Part shown: piece after piece, positions 48,570 through 57,868 of the stretch | How positions within the stretch are numbered: the stretch's first letter is position 1 | Layout of the letters: each line of letters begins with the position of its first letter | From: Kitasatospora sp. NBC_01250 | GTDB lineage: Bacteria > Actinomycetota > Actinomycetes > Streptomycetales > Streptomycetaceae | NCBI RefSeq assembly: GCF_036226465.1 | Contig: NZ_CP108476.1 | Span: forward strand, 8,494,001-8,558,000 | DNA: 64,000 bases | Direction of reading: 5' to 3' | The notes under the pieces: model-generated | Told to the model about the DNA's origin: nothing | Databases searched by the model: none | Seen by the model: only the letters and a program-made list of their open reading frames with translations | Position numbers and translations under genes: made by a program

Positions 48570-49823
48570 TCAGCCTCCGGTGACGCGCTGCTCGGGCTGG
48601 GGTGCGCGGGCCGGCTGCAGCGGCTCGTCCTCCGCCCGCTGGTGGCGGCGCAGGGTGCGCTGGCCGGCCAGCACCGTCAGCAGCGCGCAGAGGGCGCAGC
48701 CGACCGGGACCACGAAGGCGTGGGCGGCCCCCAGGTGGACCACGGCCCAGCCGCCGACCACCGAGCCGGCGGCCAGGCCGATGCTCAGGCCGGAGAGCAG
48801 CAGGGTGAGCCCCTCGTTGCGCCGGGCGGCCGGCACCAGCCGCTGCACCAGCAGGTTCGCCGTGATCATGGTGGGCGAGATGCACGCTCCGGTCAGCAGC
48901 AGCACGGCCGCCAGGGTGAGCAGGCTGTGCACGAAGACCAGCGGCACCGTGCTCAGGGTGAGCACCGCGAAGCCCGTCAGCAGCCGCACCGGCAGCGCGG
49001 ACCGGGGGTGCAGGGCGCCCACCACCAGTCCGGCCAGGCAGCTGGTGATGCCGTAGCAGGCCAGCGCGTAGGAGGCCGCGGCCGGGTGCCCGCGTTCGGT
49101 GGCGAAGGCCACCGTGATCACCTCGGTCGCGCTGAAGATGCTCCCGAAGGCGATGAAGGACAGCACCAGCACCTGCAGGCCGTGGTTGCGGGCCACCGAA
49201 CCCGTCCGCCCCGCCGCCGTGGGCCGGGCCACCGGCTCGGGCTCGGTGCGGCGCTGGGCGGTGACGGCCCAGACGCCGACCAGGGCGAAGAGCATCGCGC
49301 AGAGCAGGCCCGCTTCGGGGAAGACGAGCGTGGCGAGGGTCAGGGCGCAGATCGGGCCGGCGATGAAGGTGAGTTCGTCGGAGACCGACTCGACGGAGAA
49401 GGCGGTGTGCAGTCTCGGGTCGCCGCGGTACAGCGCGGTCCAGCGGGACCGGATCATCCCGGCGACATCCGGCATCGTGCCGGCCACGGCCACGCAGGGG
49501 AAGGCCGTCCAGGCCGGTGCGCCCGACCAGTTGCACCCGGCCAGGACGGCGAGGGCGGTCAGGGCGAGGGCGAGGGCGGGCCGGGCGGCCCGGCGCTGTC
49601 CGTGCCGGTCGGCCTGTCGGGAGACCAGCGGCGCCAGCACGGCGCAGGCGAGGGAGTAGGTGGCGCACTCGGCGCTGGCCAAGGCGTAGTCGCCGGTGCG
49701 CTGGGTGACCATGGCGAGGATCGCGATGCCGGTCATCGCGCGCGGTGCCCGGGCGATCAGGCCGGCGGCGACCAGCGGCTTGGCGCCGGGACGGGTGAAC
49801 AGGTCGCGGTAGGGGCGGAACAC
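48570..49823 (-). CDS. MFS transporter (12-TM)
   Basis: A 417-residue 12-helix MFS protein of the type annotated as drug or sugar efflux in streptomycetes. It starts MFRPYRDLFTRPG, with SRQADRHGQRR as a loose motif A and ARNEGLTLLLSGLSIGLAAGS in the second half. GTG 49823 is 12 nt after GGAG. It shares a 390-bp divergent region with the MFS gene at 50214. Substrate unknown. Confidence 0.88.
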   Translation of the reverse strand: MFRPYRDLFTRPGAKPLVAAGLIARAPRAMTGIAILAMVTQRTGDYALASAECATYSLACAVLAPLVSRQADRHGQRRAARPALALALTALAVLAGCNWSGAPAWTAFPCVAVAGTMPDVAGMIRSRWTALYRGDPRLHTAFSVESVSDELTFIAGPICALTLATLVFPEAGLLCAMLFALVGVWAVTAQRRTEPEPVARPTAAGRTGSVARNHGLQVLVLSFIAFGSIFSATEVITVAFATERGHPAAASYALACYGITSCLAGLVVGALHPRSALPVRLLTGFAVLTLSTVPLVFVHSLLTLAAVLLLTGACISPTMITANLLVQRLVPAARRNEGLTLLLSGLSIGLAAGSVVGGWAVVHLGAAHAFVVPVGCALCALLTVLAGQRTLRRHQRAEDEPLQPARAPQPEQRVTGG

Positions 49824-50213
49824 GGCAGCACTCCGGACGCGGGCTGGGGGGCGGTGGGGCTGGGTGGATCACGCGCACACCGGGCCGGCGGAACCCCAGC
49901 GGGGTGCCGGACGCGAAGGCGGCCGAATCGGGCGCAAGGCCGGACGGCGCACGTCGGGTGCCCGCAACGGGCAGCGCACCGGCGGCACTTCGGTCAAGCC
50001 TGGCAGCGCGGCGCCGCGCGCGGATCGCCGGAACGGCCCGGTGGGCGGCTGATCCTCGCATCCACCGATCGGGGGAGGGCCCGCCAGGACGCTCGGCCCT
50101 GGTCCCGGGCAGCCGTCCAGCGGGTGTCCAGGCGGCGCCGGGCTGCACTACACTTGCGTCATCAGTTGATGTCATCATCTGCTGACATCATTTGATGACA
50201 GAGGAGGAGCGTC
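49824..50213. promoter_or_regulatory. divergent intergenic region between two MFS genes
   Basis: This 390-bp gap has no credible gene. The left two thirds is ordinary GC-rich DNA in which nothing was recognised. The right end (50148-50210) is AT-richer and carries a -10-like TACACT (50149-50154), the 42-bp dyad at 50158-50199 and the ribosome site GAGGAGGAG of the rightward gene. Confidence 0.55.
50158..50199 (+). promoter_or_regulatory. 42-bp double palindrome, operator-like
   Basis: Two nested inverted repeats share one centre. The inner arms are TGATGTCA (50167-50174) and TGACATCA (50183-50190). The outer arms are GTCATCA (50158-50164) and TGATGAC (50193-50199). The dyad begins 4 bp after a TACACT -10-like box, so a bound repressor would block initiation of the MFS gene at 50214. 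TGATGTCA-type half-sites suit a MarR, GntR or TetR dimer pair, but no regulator gene lies next to it. Confidence 0.7.
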
Positions 50214-51677
50214 ATGGAAACCCGTCTCACCCACGCCACGCCGCGCCAGCGGGCGCTGGTGCCCGTGCTGGTGTTCCTGGGCATGGTGGTCGCCGTGATC
50301 AGCAGCCTGGGCGCACCGCTGGTCCCGCGCATCGCCCAGGCGGACCACGTCTCACTGGCCGATGCCCAGTGGTCGCTGACCATCGTCATGCTGGTCGGAG
50401 CGGTCGCCACACCCACCGTCGGACGGCTGGGCGACGGGCCCCGGCGCCGTGCGGCGATGCTGGGATCGGCCGCGGTCGTGCTGGTCGGCAGCCTGCTGGC
50501 GGCCCTCCCGCTCGGCTTCGCCTTCCTCCTGGTGGGGCGTGCGCTGCAGGGCGCCGGACTGGCCCTGGTCCCGCTGGCCATCGCCACCGCACGGGACAGC
50601 CTGCCCGCGGAGCGCTCACGCCCCGCCGTGGCGATGCTCTCGATCACCACGGTCGCCGGGGTCGGCCTCGGCTACCCGCTGACCGGCCTGATCACCCAAC
50701 TCTTCGGCATCCACGGCGGGTTCTGGTTCGGCGCCCTCATCAGCGCCGTCGCGCTGGTCGCCGCCGCGATCGTCCTGCCGCCTTCCGGGCACCTGCCCCC
50801 GCGGCGGCTGGACGGCCTGGGCGCGCTGCTCCTGGGCGCGGCCCTGGGCGCGCTGCTGCTGGCCCTCAGCGAGGGGCAGTCCTGGGGCTGGGGATCGGCC
50901 CGCCTGCTCGGGCTGCTGGCGGTCGCGGTGGCTCTGCTGGCCCTGTGGAGCACGCACGAGCTGCGCTGCGCCCACCCGCTGGTCGACCTGCGCACACTGC
51001 GCAACCGCACGGTCCTGACCGCCAACGTGACCGGCCTGATCGCAGGAGCCGGTATGTACCTGCTGATGTCGCTGGTCACCCGCTTCGCGCAGACACCGAC
51101 CGGCGCAGGCTACGGCTTCGGCGCCTCGGTGACCATCACGGGCCTGATCCTGCTGCCCTTCTCGATCACCAGCGTCGCGGCCAGCAAGCTGGCACCGGTC
51201 CTGGCCCGGCACACCTCCACGCGGTTCGTGCTGCCCGTCGGCTGTGTGGTCTCCCTCGCGTCGCTGGCGGCCTTCGGCTTCGCGCGCACCGGCCTGTGGG
51301 AGCTGTTCCTCGCGATGGGCATCGCCGGACTCGGCGTCGGCTGCACCTTCGCCGTGATGCCCGGACTGATCGTCAACTCGGTTCCCGCGCACGAGACCGG
51401 CAGTGCCATCAGCTTCAACCAGGTGCTGCGCTACGTCGGTTACGCGATCGGCAGCGCGCTGAGCGCCGTGGTGCTCCAGGCCCACACCGCCGCCGGGCAC
51501 GCGCTGCCCTCCGACGCCGGCTACACCCTTGCCGCCCTGCTGGGCTGTGCGGTGTTCGTGGTGGCCATCGTGGTGACCGTCGTGCTGCCCCGCCGCGGCG
51601 GCACCGGCGAGGCCACTGCGGCAGGGCCCGCGCCGTCCACCCCCCGACCCACCGGTGCCGAGCTGAAGCACCGGTGA
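50214..51677 (+). CDS. MFS transporter, DHA2-like exporter
   Basis: A 487-residue exporter with 14 predicted helices. Helix 1 reads VFLGMVVAVISSLGAPLVPRIA, motif A VGRLGDGPRRRAAML, and motif C-like GVGLGYPLTGLI. A second-half signature is FGASVTITGLILLPFS. ATG 50214 has GAGGAGGAG 5-13 nt upstream, and the 42-bp dyad overlaps its 5' leader. It therefore appears tightly repressed. It ends at a perfect 16-bp hairpin. Confidence 0.92.
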   Translation: METRLTHATPRQRALVPVLVFLGMVVAVISSLGAPLVPRIAQADHVSLADAQWSLTIVMLVGAVATPTVGRLGDGPRRRAAMLGSAAVVLVGSLLAALPLGFAFLLVGRALQGAGLALVPLAIATARDSLPAERSRPAVAMLSITTVAGVGLGYPLTGLITQLFGIHGGFWFGALISAVALVAAAIVLPPSGHLPPRRLDGLGALLLGAALGALLLALSEGQSWGWGSARLLGLLAVAVALLALWSTHELRCAHPLVDLRTLRNRTVLTANVTGLIAGAGMYLLMSLVTRFAQTPTGAGYGFGASVTITGLILLPFSITSVAASKLAPVLARHTSTRFVLPVGCVVSLASLAAFGFARTGLWELFLAMGIAGLGVGCTFAVMPGLIVNSVPAHETGSAISFNQVLRYVGYAIGSALSAVVLQAHTAAGHALPSDAGYTLAALLGCAVFVVAIVVTVVLPRRGGTGEATAAGPAPSTPRPTGAELKHR

Positions 51678-51684
51678 GCCGCGC

Positions 51685-51721
51685 CGCGCCCGGTGCAGCG
51701 GTTGACGCTGCACCGGGCGCG
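51685..51721. terminator. perfect bidirectional hairpin terminator
   Basis: 16-bp stem 51685-51700/51706-51721 with 5-nt loop GTTGA, between the converging MFS gene and the secreted-protein gene. It is 8 and 13 bp from the two stop codons. Confidence 0.85.
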
Positions 51722-51733
51722 AGCCGCATCCTG

Positions 51734-52513
51734 CTACTGCTTGGTGGAATTCTCGGCGGGCGGTGTCGCGACCGGAGCGTCGCCCGGCTGCGGGGTGGTG
51801 TCGTGCGGGCCGGGCGCTCCGGTGTGGCCGGAGGGCTCGTCCTGGTGCAGGTTGGGGCCGTGGGTCAGCCCGCCGTTCGAGGCGGTGCAGGAGGCCTTCT
51901 CGGCGGCGGTCATCGGGCGGCTCTTGACGACGACGGCGTTGCTGACGCCGTCGGTGCCGTTCGGGGCAGGGCTGGTGATCGTGTCCTTCCAGAACCAGTA
52001 GTAGTGGCCCCAGTGCGGGTCGTCGTAGTGGGTCTGCCACTTGCCCGAGACCTGCTGCATGACCTGCGCGCGCGAGATCCAGCCCACCTCGCCCGGCTGG
52101 ACGGTCGTGCCCAGCGAGCCGCTGTCGGTGTGGGACGTGGTCCAGGTGTGCCCGTACTTGGCCGTCACGCTCGCCTCGACGATGCCCGCGATCTTGCCGC
52201 CGACGGTGACGGACACGTCCAGGGAGTCGGAGGAGCCGACGCTGTCGGACCAGCCCAGCCCCTGCGTGGCGGGCGAGGTGCTGCAGTTGTAGAGGGTGTC
52301 GGAGACCTGGCGGTAGTTGCCGAGGTAGGCGCTGTCGACGACCGGGTCGTTGAAGGTGCACTTTCCGGTGCCGCTGGCGCAGTCGGCCATCAGCTTGTCG
52401 ATGGTGGGCCCGCTGTCGGCGGCGGCGGGCAGCGTGGCGAGGGACATGGCCGCGGTGGCGGCCACGCCCAGGGCGACCATCCGCGCGCCGAACCTGATCG
52501 GCTTGTTCGTCAT
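51734..52513 (-). CDS. secreted beta-rich protein, possibly aerolysin/ETX-like
   Basis: A 259-residue exported protein. A Sec signal (about 1-32, VALGVAATAAMSLATLPAAADS) precedes a mature part. Two Cys pairs are possible (CASGTGKC and later single Cys). The core has long alternating Ser/Thr-Val stretches (SDSLDVSVTVGGKIAGIVEASVTAKYGHTWTTSHT, key residues only) followed by TTVQPGEVGWISRAQVMQQVSGKW. That pattern recalls the amphipathic insertion loop and the PPG-type turn of aerolysin/ETX-MTX2 pore formers, but this rests on pattern only. The C-terminus is a Pro/Gly/His-rich tail. ATG 52513 follows ACGGAGGT. It is divergent from a second secreted gene. Confidence 0.75.
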   Translation of the reverse strand: MTNKPIRFGARMVALGVAATAAMSLATLPAAADSGPTIDKLMADCASGTGKCTFNDPVVDSAYLGNYRQVSDTLYNCSTSPATQGLGWSDSVGSSDSLDVSVTVGGKIAGIVEASVTAKYGHTWTTSHTDSGSLGTTVQPGEVGWISRAQVMQQVSGKWQTHYDDPHWGHYYWFWKDTITSPAPNGTDGVSNAVVVKSRPMTAAEKASCTASNGGLTHGPNLHQDEPSGHTGAPGPHDTTPQPGDAPVATPPAENSTKQ

Positions 52514-52776
52514 CGGATACCTCCGTGGATACCCCAGGCTTCAGCAGGGGTGGGGGTTGCGCCGGGTGCCGCTCCTCGTTCTGAGCGGCGGATGCGCGGT
52601 GCTGTTCACTCTGGAACCGGCGGCGGGCCGGCCATATCCACCGATCGGTGGACCGGCCGGTGGAACGCGGGCCGCCGATCGGTGGAGACGTCCGGCGGAG
52701 CGGACCCCGCTGCCGACCAGGGAGGCTGGTTGACTCCCATCGGGCTATCAGGGTCGGCGCGCGGGGCGCCGACTTT

Positions 52777-53865
52777 ATGGTCATGCGATCTCACACACGG
52801 GCCTGTCGAGCCGTCGGCCTGCAGCTGGCGCTGCTGGCCGCTGCCGTCCTGTCGTTGTCAGCGGGCGCCCGGGCAGCCGTTCCCGCCCCGTCCACCGTCG
52901 CCTCCGCTGTCCCGGGTGAGGTGCGGGTGGCCGCCCTGCACCAGGACCCGCGGCAGGTGGCGGACTTCTGGACCCCCGAGCGGATGCGCAGCGCACGGCA
53001 CCTCAGCGCCGAGCCCCGTTCGCCGCGGCTCCGGTCGGCGGGTGCGGCCGAGCGGGCAGTGCGGCGGGGCGAGCCGACGGTGGTGCAGCCCGCCGTCCCG
53101 GCCGCTGCGCCGGTGACCGGCCCGGCCGCCACGTCGAGCGGGCGGCGGGACTTCCCGGACGGCGGCAGCCCGTGGCACGGGCACGGGCTGGTGAACCAGA
53201 CCGTGGGCACCGTCTTCCTCACCTCACCCGCCGTCATCGGTGCGGTGGCGTGCGACGGCGTCGCGGTGCAGAGCCACAACAGGAGCGTCGTGCTCACCAA
53301 GGGCTCCTGCACCGACCTGATCGACTCCCCGATCACCAGCTGGGTCTTCGCACCCGGCTACCACGACGGCTGCGCGCCCTTCGGCCTGTGGATGGCGACC
53401 CAGCTCTTCGCGCTGCCCGAGTGGCACCGGGACGCGGACGAGAACTACGACGTCGGCGCGGCCACCGTGATCAGCATCCCGCCGGGCCGCCTGCTGGTGG
53501 ACACGGTCGGCGGCCAGGGCGTGGCGTTCAACCAGGTGATCCACCCGCACCCGAACGTCTACCTCTTCGGCTACTGGTCGCAGAAGCCCGAGGAGCTCTA
53601 CTACTGCAGCGGCCGCTCGGTCGACGACCCGAACACGCCGCCCGCCCCGCACCTGCCGCAGGCGCTGTACTGCCCGGGAGCAGTCGGCAAGGTCTGGGGC
53701 AGCCCGTGGTTCCTCGGTTTCGACGAGGAGACCGGGGTCGGGATCGTCAACTCGATCGGCATCGGCAACTTCGACAAGCTCGACTACCAGCTCGCCCCCT
53801 ACTTCGGCGACCGCATCCAGGACCTCTACAACCAGGCCCAGGACGCCCCGGTCGCCGGGGAGTGA
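52777..53865 (+). CDS. secreted trypsin-like pseudoprotease
   Basis: A 362-residue protein with a signal peptide (about 1-33) and a linker, then a trypsin-like beta-barrel (about 140-340). Family landmarks are GTVFLTSPAVIGAVACDGVAVQS, SWVFAPGYHDG, APFGLWMATQL and DVGAAT (D225). The catalytic His block, normally TAGHC, is VLTKGSCTD, with S177 where the His should be. The nucleophile block, normally SSGGPW, is GKVWGSPWF, with Trp where the Ser should be. So only the Asp survives and it cannot be a working serine protease. It may be a binding or scaffold protein. ATG 52777 or 52783, neither with a clear ribosome site. The MFS gene follows 33 bp later. Confidence 0.8.
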   Translation: MVMRSHTRACRAVGLQLALLAAAVLSLSAGARAAVPAPSTVASAVPGEVRVAALHQDPRQVADFWTPERMRSARHLSAEPRSPRLRSAGAAERAVRRGEPTVVQPAVPAAAPVTGPAATSSGRRDFPDGGSPWHGHGLVNQTVGTVFLTSPAVIGAVACDGVAVQSHNRSVVLTKGSCTDLIDSPITSWVFAPGYHDGCAPFGLWMATQLFALPEWHRDADENYDVGAATVISIPPGRLLVDTVGGQGVAFNQVIHPHPNVYLFGYWSQKPEELYYCSGRSVDDPNTPPAPHLPQALYCPGAVGKVWGSPWFLGFDEETGVGIVNSIGIGNFDKLDYQLAPYFGDRIQDLYNQAQDAPVAGE

Positions 53866-53898
53866 CAGCGCCCTTCGACGCACGGACGGGATGAACGC

Positions 53899-55452
53899 GT
53901 GGACACCTCCTCCGCCCCGCAGTCCGTGGCGCGGCACACGGCTCCCGATCCGCACCGGTGGATCGTCCTGACGATCCTGTCGGGGAGCCTGCTGCTGATC
54001 GCGATGGACACCACGATCCTCAACGTCGCGTTCCCCTCGCTGGTGGCCGACCTCCAGCCGGGGTCGGTCGAGCAGCTGTGGATCATCGACGTCTACGCGC
54101 TGGTCCTCTCCGGCCTGCTGGTGACCGCCGGGGCGCTCGGCGACCGCTGGGGGCGCAAGCGCCTGCTGCTGCTCGGCTTCGCCGTCTTCGCGCTCGCCTC
54201 GCTGCTGGCGGTCTTCGCCACCGCCGCCTGGCACGTCATCGCCGCCCGCGCCCTGCTGGGGGTGGGCGGCGCGGCGATCATGCCCTCCACCCTGTCGATC
54301 CTGCGGGAGGTGTTCACCGACGCGCGCGAGCGCGCCTTCGCCTACGCGGTGTGGTCCGCGGTCTTCGGCGGCGGCATGGCGCTCGGTCCGGTGATCGGCG
54401 GCCTGCTCGTCCAGGACTACGGCTGGCACGCCGCGTTCCTCCTCAACATCCCCACCGCCCTGCTCGTGATCGCCTTCGGCGCGTGGCTCCTGCCCGAGTC
54501 CCGTGCCCCGCACGCCGGAGCCTGGGACTGGTGGGGCGTCGCCCAGTCGATCGTCGGGATGCTCGCCCTGGCCGGCGGCATCAAACAGCTCGGCAAGAGC
54601 GGACCGGCCGACTGGGTGCCCTGGCTCCTGTTGGCAGTCGCCGCCGTCACGCTGACCGTCTTCGTGCGCCGTCAGCTGAGGCTGGCCCACCCGCTGCTGG
54701 AGGTCCGGCTCTTCGCCGACCGCTCGTTCAGCATCGCCACCACCGCGATCTTCCTGGGCATGGTCGCCATCGGCGCCGTCCTCTTCCTGGTCACCCAGTG
54801 GTTCCAGTACACGCAGGGTTACGACCCGCTGGAGGCCGGGGTACGGCTGCTGCCCGCCCCGCTCGCGCTGATCGCCGCCTCGGTGGCCGCTCCGACCCTG
54901 ATGCACCGCTTCCCGATCCGTCAGGTGCTCGGCGGCGGCCTGGGCGTGATGACCGTGGGCCTGGTCCTGCCGTGGATCTTCCGCCGCTTCACCGAGGTCG
55001 ACTACCCGCTGATGGCCGTCGCCCTGGCGGTCCTCGGGCTCGGCGTGGGCGTGGCCACCACCGTCGCCTCCGTCACCCTGATGGCCGCGACCCCGGTCGC
55101 CCAGGTCGGCAGCGCCGCCGCCATCGAGGAGACCTGCTACGAACTGGGCGCCGCCATGGGGGTCGCCATCCTCGGCAGCCTCGCCACCGCCCTCTACCGC
55201 CACAACCTGCCGCTGCTGCACCTGGACGCCGCCACCGAGCAGGCGGTGCACGACTCGGTGGGCGAAGCCGTCCACGCCGCGGACGCGCTGACCGGCACCG
55301 CACGCGAGGACCTGCTGGCCGTGATCGCCACGGCCTACACCCACGCCCTGGTCACCACCTGCCTGACCGCCGCCGCCCTGACCCTGATCGCCGCGGTCCT
55401 GGCCCGCACCCTGATCCCACCCGACCTGCGCCCCACCGAGAACAGCCACTGA
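53899..55452 (+). CDS. MFS transporter, DHA2 (14-TM) exporter
   Basis: A 517-residue DHA2 exporter: IAMDTTILNVAFPSLV (helix 1), GALGDRWGRKRLLL (motif A), GGMALGPVIGGLLV (motif C), with EETCYELGAAMGVAILGS near the end. The charged/Trp spacing resembles SmvA/QacA-like cation exporters. GTG 53899 is served only by ACGGAC. It follows the pseudoprotease by 33 bp, so co-transcription is possible. Confidence 0.92.
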   Translation: MDTSSAPQSVARHTAPDPHRWIVLTILSGSLLLIAMDTTILNVAFPSLVADLQPGSVEQLWIIDVYALVLSGLLVTAGALGDRWGRKRLLLLGFAVFALASLLAVFATAAWHVIAARALLGVGGAAIMPSTLSILREVFTDARERAFAYAVWSAVFGGGMALGPVIGGLLVQDYGWHAAFLLNIPTALLVIAFGAWLLPESRAPHAGAWDWWGVAQSIVGMLALAGGIKQLGKSGPADWVPWLLLAVAAVTLTVFVRRQLRLAHPLLEVRLFADRSFSIATTAIFLGMVAIGAVLFLVTQWFQYTQGYDPLEAGVRLLPAPLALIAASVAAPTLMHRFPIRQVLGGGLGVMTVGLVLPWIFRRFTEVDYPLMAVALAVLGLGVGVATTVASVTLMAATPVAQVGSAAAIEETCYELGAAMGVAILGSLATALYRHNLPLLHLDAATEQAVHDSVGEAVHAADALTGTAREDLLAVIATAYTHALVTTCLTAAALTLIAAVLARTLIPPDLRPTENSH

Positions 55453-55534
55453 CCGGGCCGCCGGGACGAGGACTCCGGGGGAGCAGGACCAGTCCGGCTG
55501 AGGCGGAGATCGCGCGCGCTCCTCGGCGGGCGGT

Positions 55535-57670
55535 TCAGCGCCCCAGCCTGGCCGAGCGGGCGACCGCGGTGAGCCAGGCCTCGGTGTCGGCGATCAGCAG
55601 CAGGTCCAGGGCCGGTGTGCCGGCGGCCTGCTGGACGGCGCAGCGCAGGACGGGGGAGGTCTGGGCCGGGTAGGCGTGCGTCGCCACCGGCTCGCTCTGC
55701 TCCGCCTCCCCGCGCAGGACCGCGGCGGCGCGCAGGCACGCGGCCGCCGTCCGGTCGGCCAGGGCGGTCAGGTGCGTGACGGCCTCGGGCGGCAGCGGGC
55801 CGCAGCGGCCGTTCGCGCCGAGGAGCACCAGCTCGCCGCCCGTGAGGGACTGGTAGCCGGGCATCATCGCGCTCTCCCAGTGCGGCTCGGGGGCAGCGGA
55901 GCGGGGGCGTTCGGTGCGGTACTGGACGTAGACGGCCTGGGCCAGCGCCATGGCCTGGTGGCCCGCCCGCAGCGGGTCCCCGTCCGCGCCGCCGCCGGCG
56001 CAGAGCCGGGCGGTCACCGCCCGCGCCGTGCGGGCTCCCTGGACCGTGAAGTCCGAGATGGTGTCCCGGAGTTGACCCCGAGCGCCGCGCGGCCAGGCGA
56101 GCAGGCCGGCCAGCGCCCCGATGCCGCCGCCGCCCAGCACCGCGAGGAACCGGATCGCCGGCAGGTGGACGTCGGGCGGCAGGATCTGGGTGAAGAGCAG
56201 CACGATGAGCAGCGTCATCGCGCCCTGGATCCAGGCCGGGCCGAGCACCGTGCCCACGGTGAAGCCCACCAGCAGGACGACGGGTGTCGCCGCCGCGTAG
56301 AAGGCGGTGTTCTGGCCCACGGCGAGCAGCAGCAGGGTGGCCAGCACGGCCCCGGCGGCCGTCCCGATCAGCGCGGGCACCAGCGCGGCCCGGGTGTCGG
56401 CGGCCGAGGTGCGCATCAGGCTGAGCGTTGCCAGCAGCACCCAGAAGCCGTGCGGCACGTCCAGCAGGCCGACGATCAGCCGCGCGCCGCCCAGGGCCAG
56501 CGCGGTGCGCAGCGCGTTCTGCAGCAGGACCGAGTGCGGGGTCAGGTGCAGGCGCAGCCGCCGCCACCACAAGGTGTACCAGGGGAGTACGGCGTAGCCG
56601 AACGGGCCGTCGGGGCGGTGCCGGCGGACGCCGGGAGCGGTACCGAGCGCGATCCGGGCCGCCTCGTCGGCCACCAGCGCGCTCTCGGCCGCCACCCGGG
56701 TGACCGCGTCCTGGCGCAGGCGCACGGGTGTGGCCCCGGTGAGCGAGCCCACCCGTTCGGCGTGGAAGGCCTTGAGGGCGGTGTGCAGGTCCTCGTCCGC
56801 CGGCTCCGGGACGCCCGCGCGCAGCCCCTGCGCCGCCCGCCGCAGACCGGCCGCGGTACGGCCCAGCAGGTGCGCGGCCGCGGGGTTCAGCTCCAGGGCG
56901 TCCTCGGCCAGGTCGTCCAGCTGGTAGCGGATGTGCCGGGCGGCGGCCCGGGTCTGCAGCAGGCCGTGGTCCCGTACCGAGACCGAGGTGGGGCGCTCGG
57001 CCTGGGGCACCGTGGACATCCCGGTCGCCGTGAAGGTCCGGTCCACCGCCTGCGCCCGCACCTGGTGTCCGGCCGGGGACGCGTCGCCGGACAGCAGCTC
57101 CACGGTCGCCTCGCAGTAGTCGGCCAGCGCGGCGACCGCCTCGGCGAGCAGCACCCGGTACGGGGCCGACCGCGGGCCGGCCCACAGCAGCCGGTCGGTG
57201 AGGACGGTCAGCAGGATGCCGATGGTCAGGCCCGCCAGGCGCTGCCCGAGCGTGTGCGGCTCGTAGGGCGGGAAGCAGGGCAGCACGTAGTAGAGCTGCA
57301 GCGCGGGGGCCAGACCCGCCGGGCGGGGGCCGCCGACCCCCAGGAAGCAGACCACGAAGCTCACCACGAACAGGCCAAGGGCCGCGGCCCAGGTGCTGGC
57401 GGCGAGCAGGGTCCCGGCGGTGACCAGGACCAGCCCGGCCGGCAGGGCCGCGAGCTGGGGGCCGGTGCGGTCCCTGGCGGAGCCCGGCAGGTGGGAGAAG
57501 AGGGCCAGCGGCAGCGCACCGAACATCGCGTACAGGCCCATGACCGGCCGGTCGAAGCCGTAGGTCAGGACGTAGAAGCCGGTGCACCCGGCCACCGTCA
57601 CCCAGACCGCGCTGCGCAGTGCCGAGGGGCCCTCCGGCTGGCGCAGCAGCCACCCGAGCGGCCCGGTCAC
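55535..57670 (-). CDS. FUSC-family (aromatic acid exporter-like) membrane protein
   Basis: A 711-residue protein with two blocks of membrane helices (about 20-165 and 385-540) separated by a soluble region and followed by a cytosolic C-terminal domain. This matches FUSC/YccS-like proteins (PF13515), related to the AaeB aromatic acid exporter. Family-like segments are RSAVWVTVAGCTGFYVLTYGF and LLQNALRTALALGGARLIVGLLDVPHGFWVLLATLSL (key residues only). GTG 57670 follows GGAGGGG. Substrate unknown; such proteins export phenolic acids or weak acids. The gap to the next gene upstream (57671-57868) holds no recognised feature. Confidence 0.9.
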   Translation of the reverse strand: MTGPLGWLLRQPEGPSALRSAVWVTVAGCTGFYVLTYGFDRPVMGLYAMFGALPLALFSHLPGSARDRTGPQLAALPAGLVLVTAGTLLAASTWAAALGLFVVSFVVCFLGVGGPRPAGLAPALQLYYVLPCFPPYEPHTLGQRLAGLTIGILLTVLTDRLLWAGPRSAPYRVLLAEAVAALADYCEATVELLSGDASPAGHQVRAQAVDRTFTATGMSTVPQAERPTSVSVRDHGLLQTRAAARHIRYQLDDLAEDALELNPAAAHLLGRTAAGLRRAAQGLRAGVPEPADEDLHTALKAFHAERVGSLTGATPVRLRQDAVTRVAAESALVADEAARIALGTAPGVRRHRPDGPFGYAVLPWYTLWWRRLRLHLTPHSVLLQNALRTALALGGARLIVGLLDVPHGFWVLLATLSLMRTSAADTRAALVPALIGTAAGAVLATLLLLAVGQNTAFYAAATPVVLLVGFTVGTVLGPAWIQGAMTLLIVLLFTQILPPDVHLPAIRFLAVLGGGGIGALAGLLAWPRGARGQLRDTISDFTVQGARTARAVTARLCAGGGADGDPLRAGHQAMALAQAVYVQYRTERPRSAAPEPHWESAMMPGYQSLTGGELVLLGANGRCGPLPPEAVTHLTALADRTAAACLRAAAVLRGEAEQSEPVATHAYPAQTSPVLRCAVQQAAGTPALDLLLIADTEAWLTAVARSARLGR

Positions 57671-57868
57671 GGGCGTCCGGTCCCCTCCGGGAGGCCGCGG
57701 CCCGGCCGCTTCGATCTCGGCGAGGGGCGCTTCGGCCGGCTGCTGTGGACGGCTGCGGGTCGGGTCACACAGTGATCGTCAGCGGGCCCGGCGGGCGGCG
57801 CAACCCGGCGCCGGGCACCCCGACCGGGGCCGAGCGGTCCGAGCGGTCGTGAGGGTGGTGCTCGGCGG

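Noticed and set aside
53224..55449. A 741-codon minus-strand frame covering the MFS gene at 53899
   Set aside because: Composition is Gly/Asp/Gln/Arg-rich with no motif; it is the antisense of a clear DHA2 exporter.
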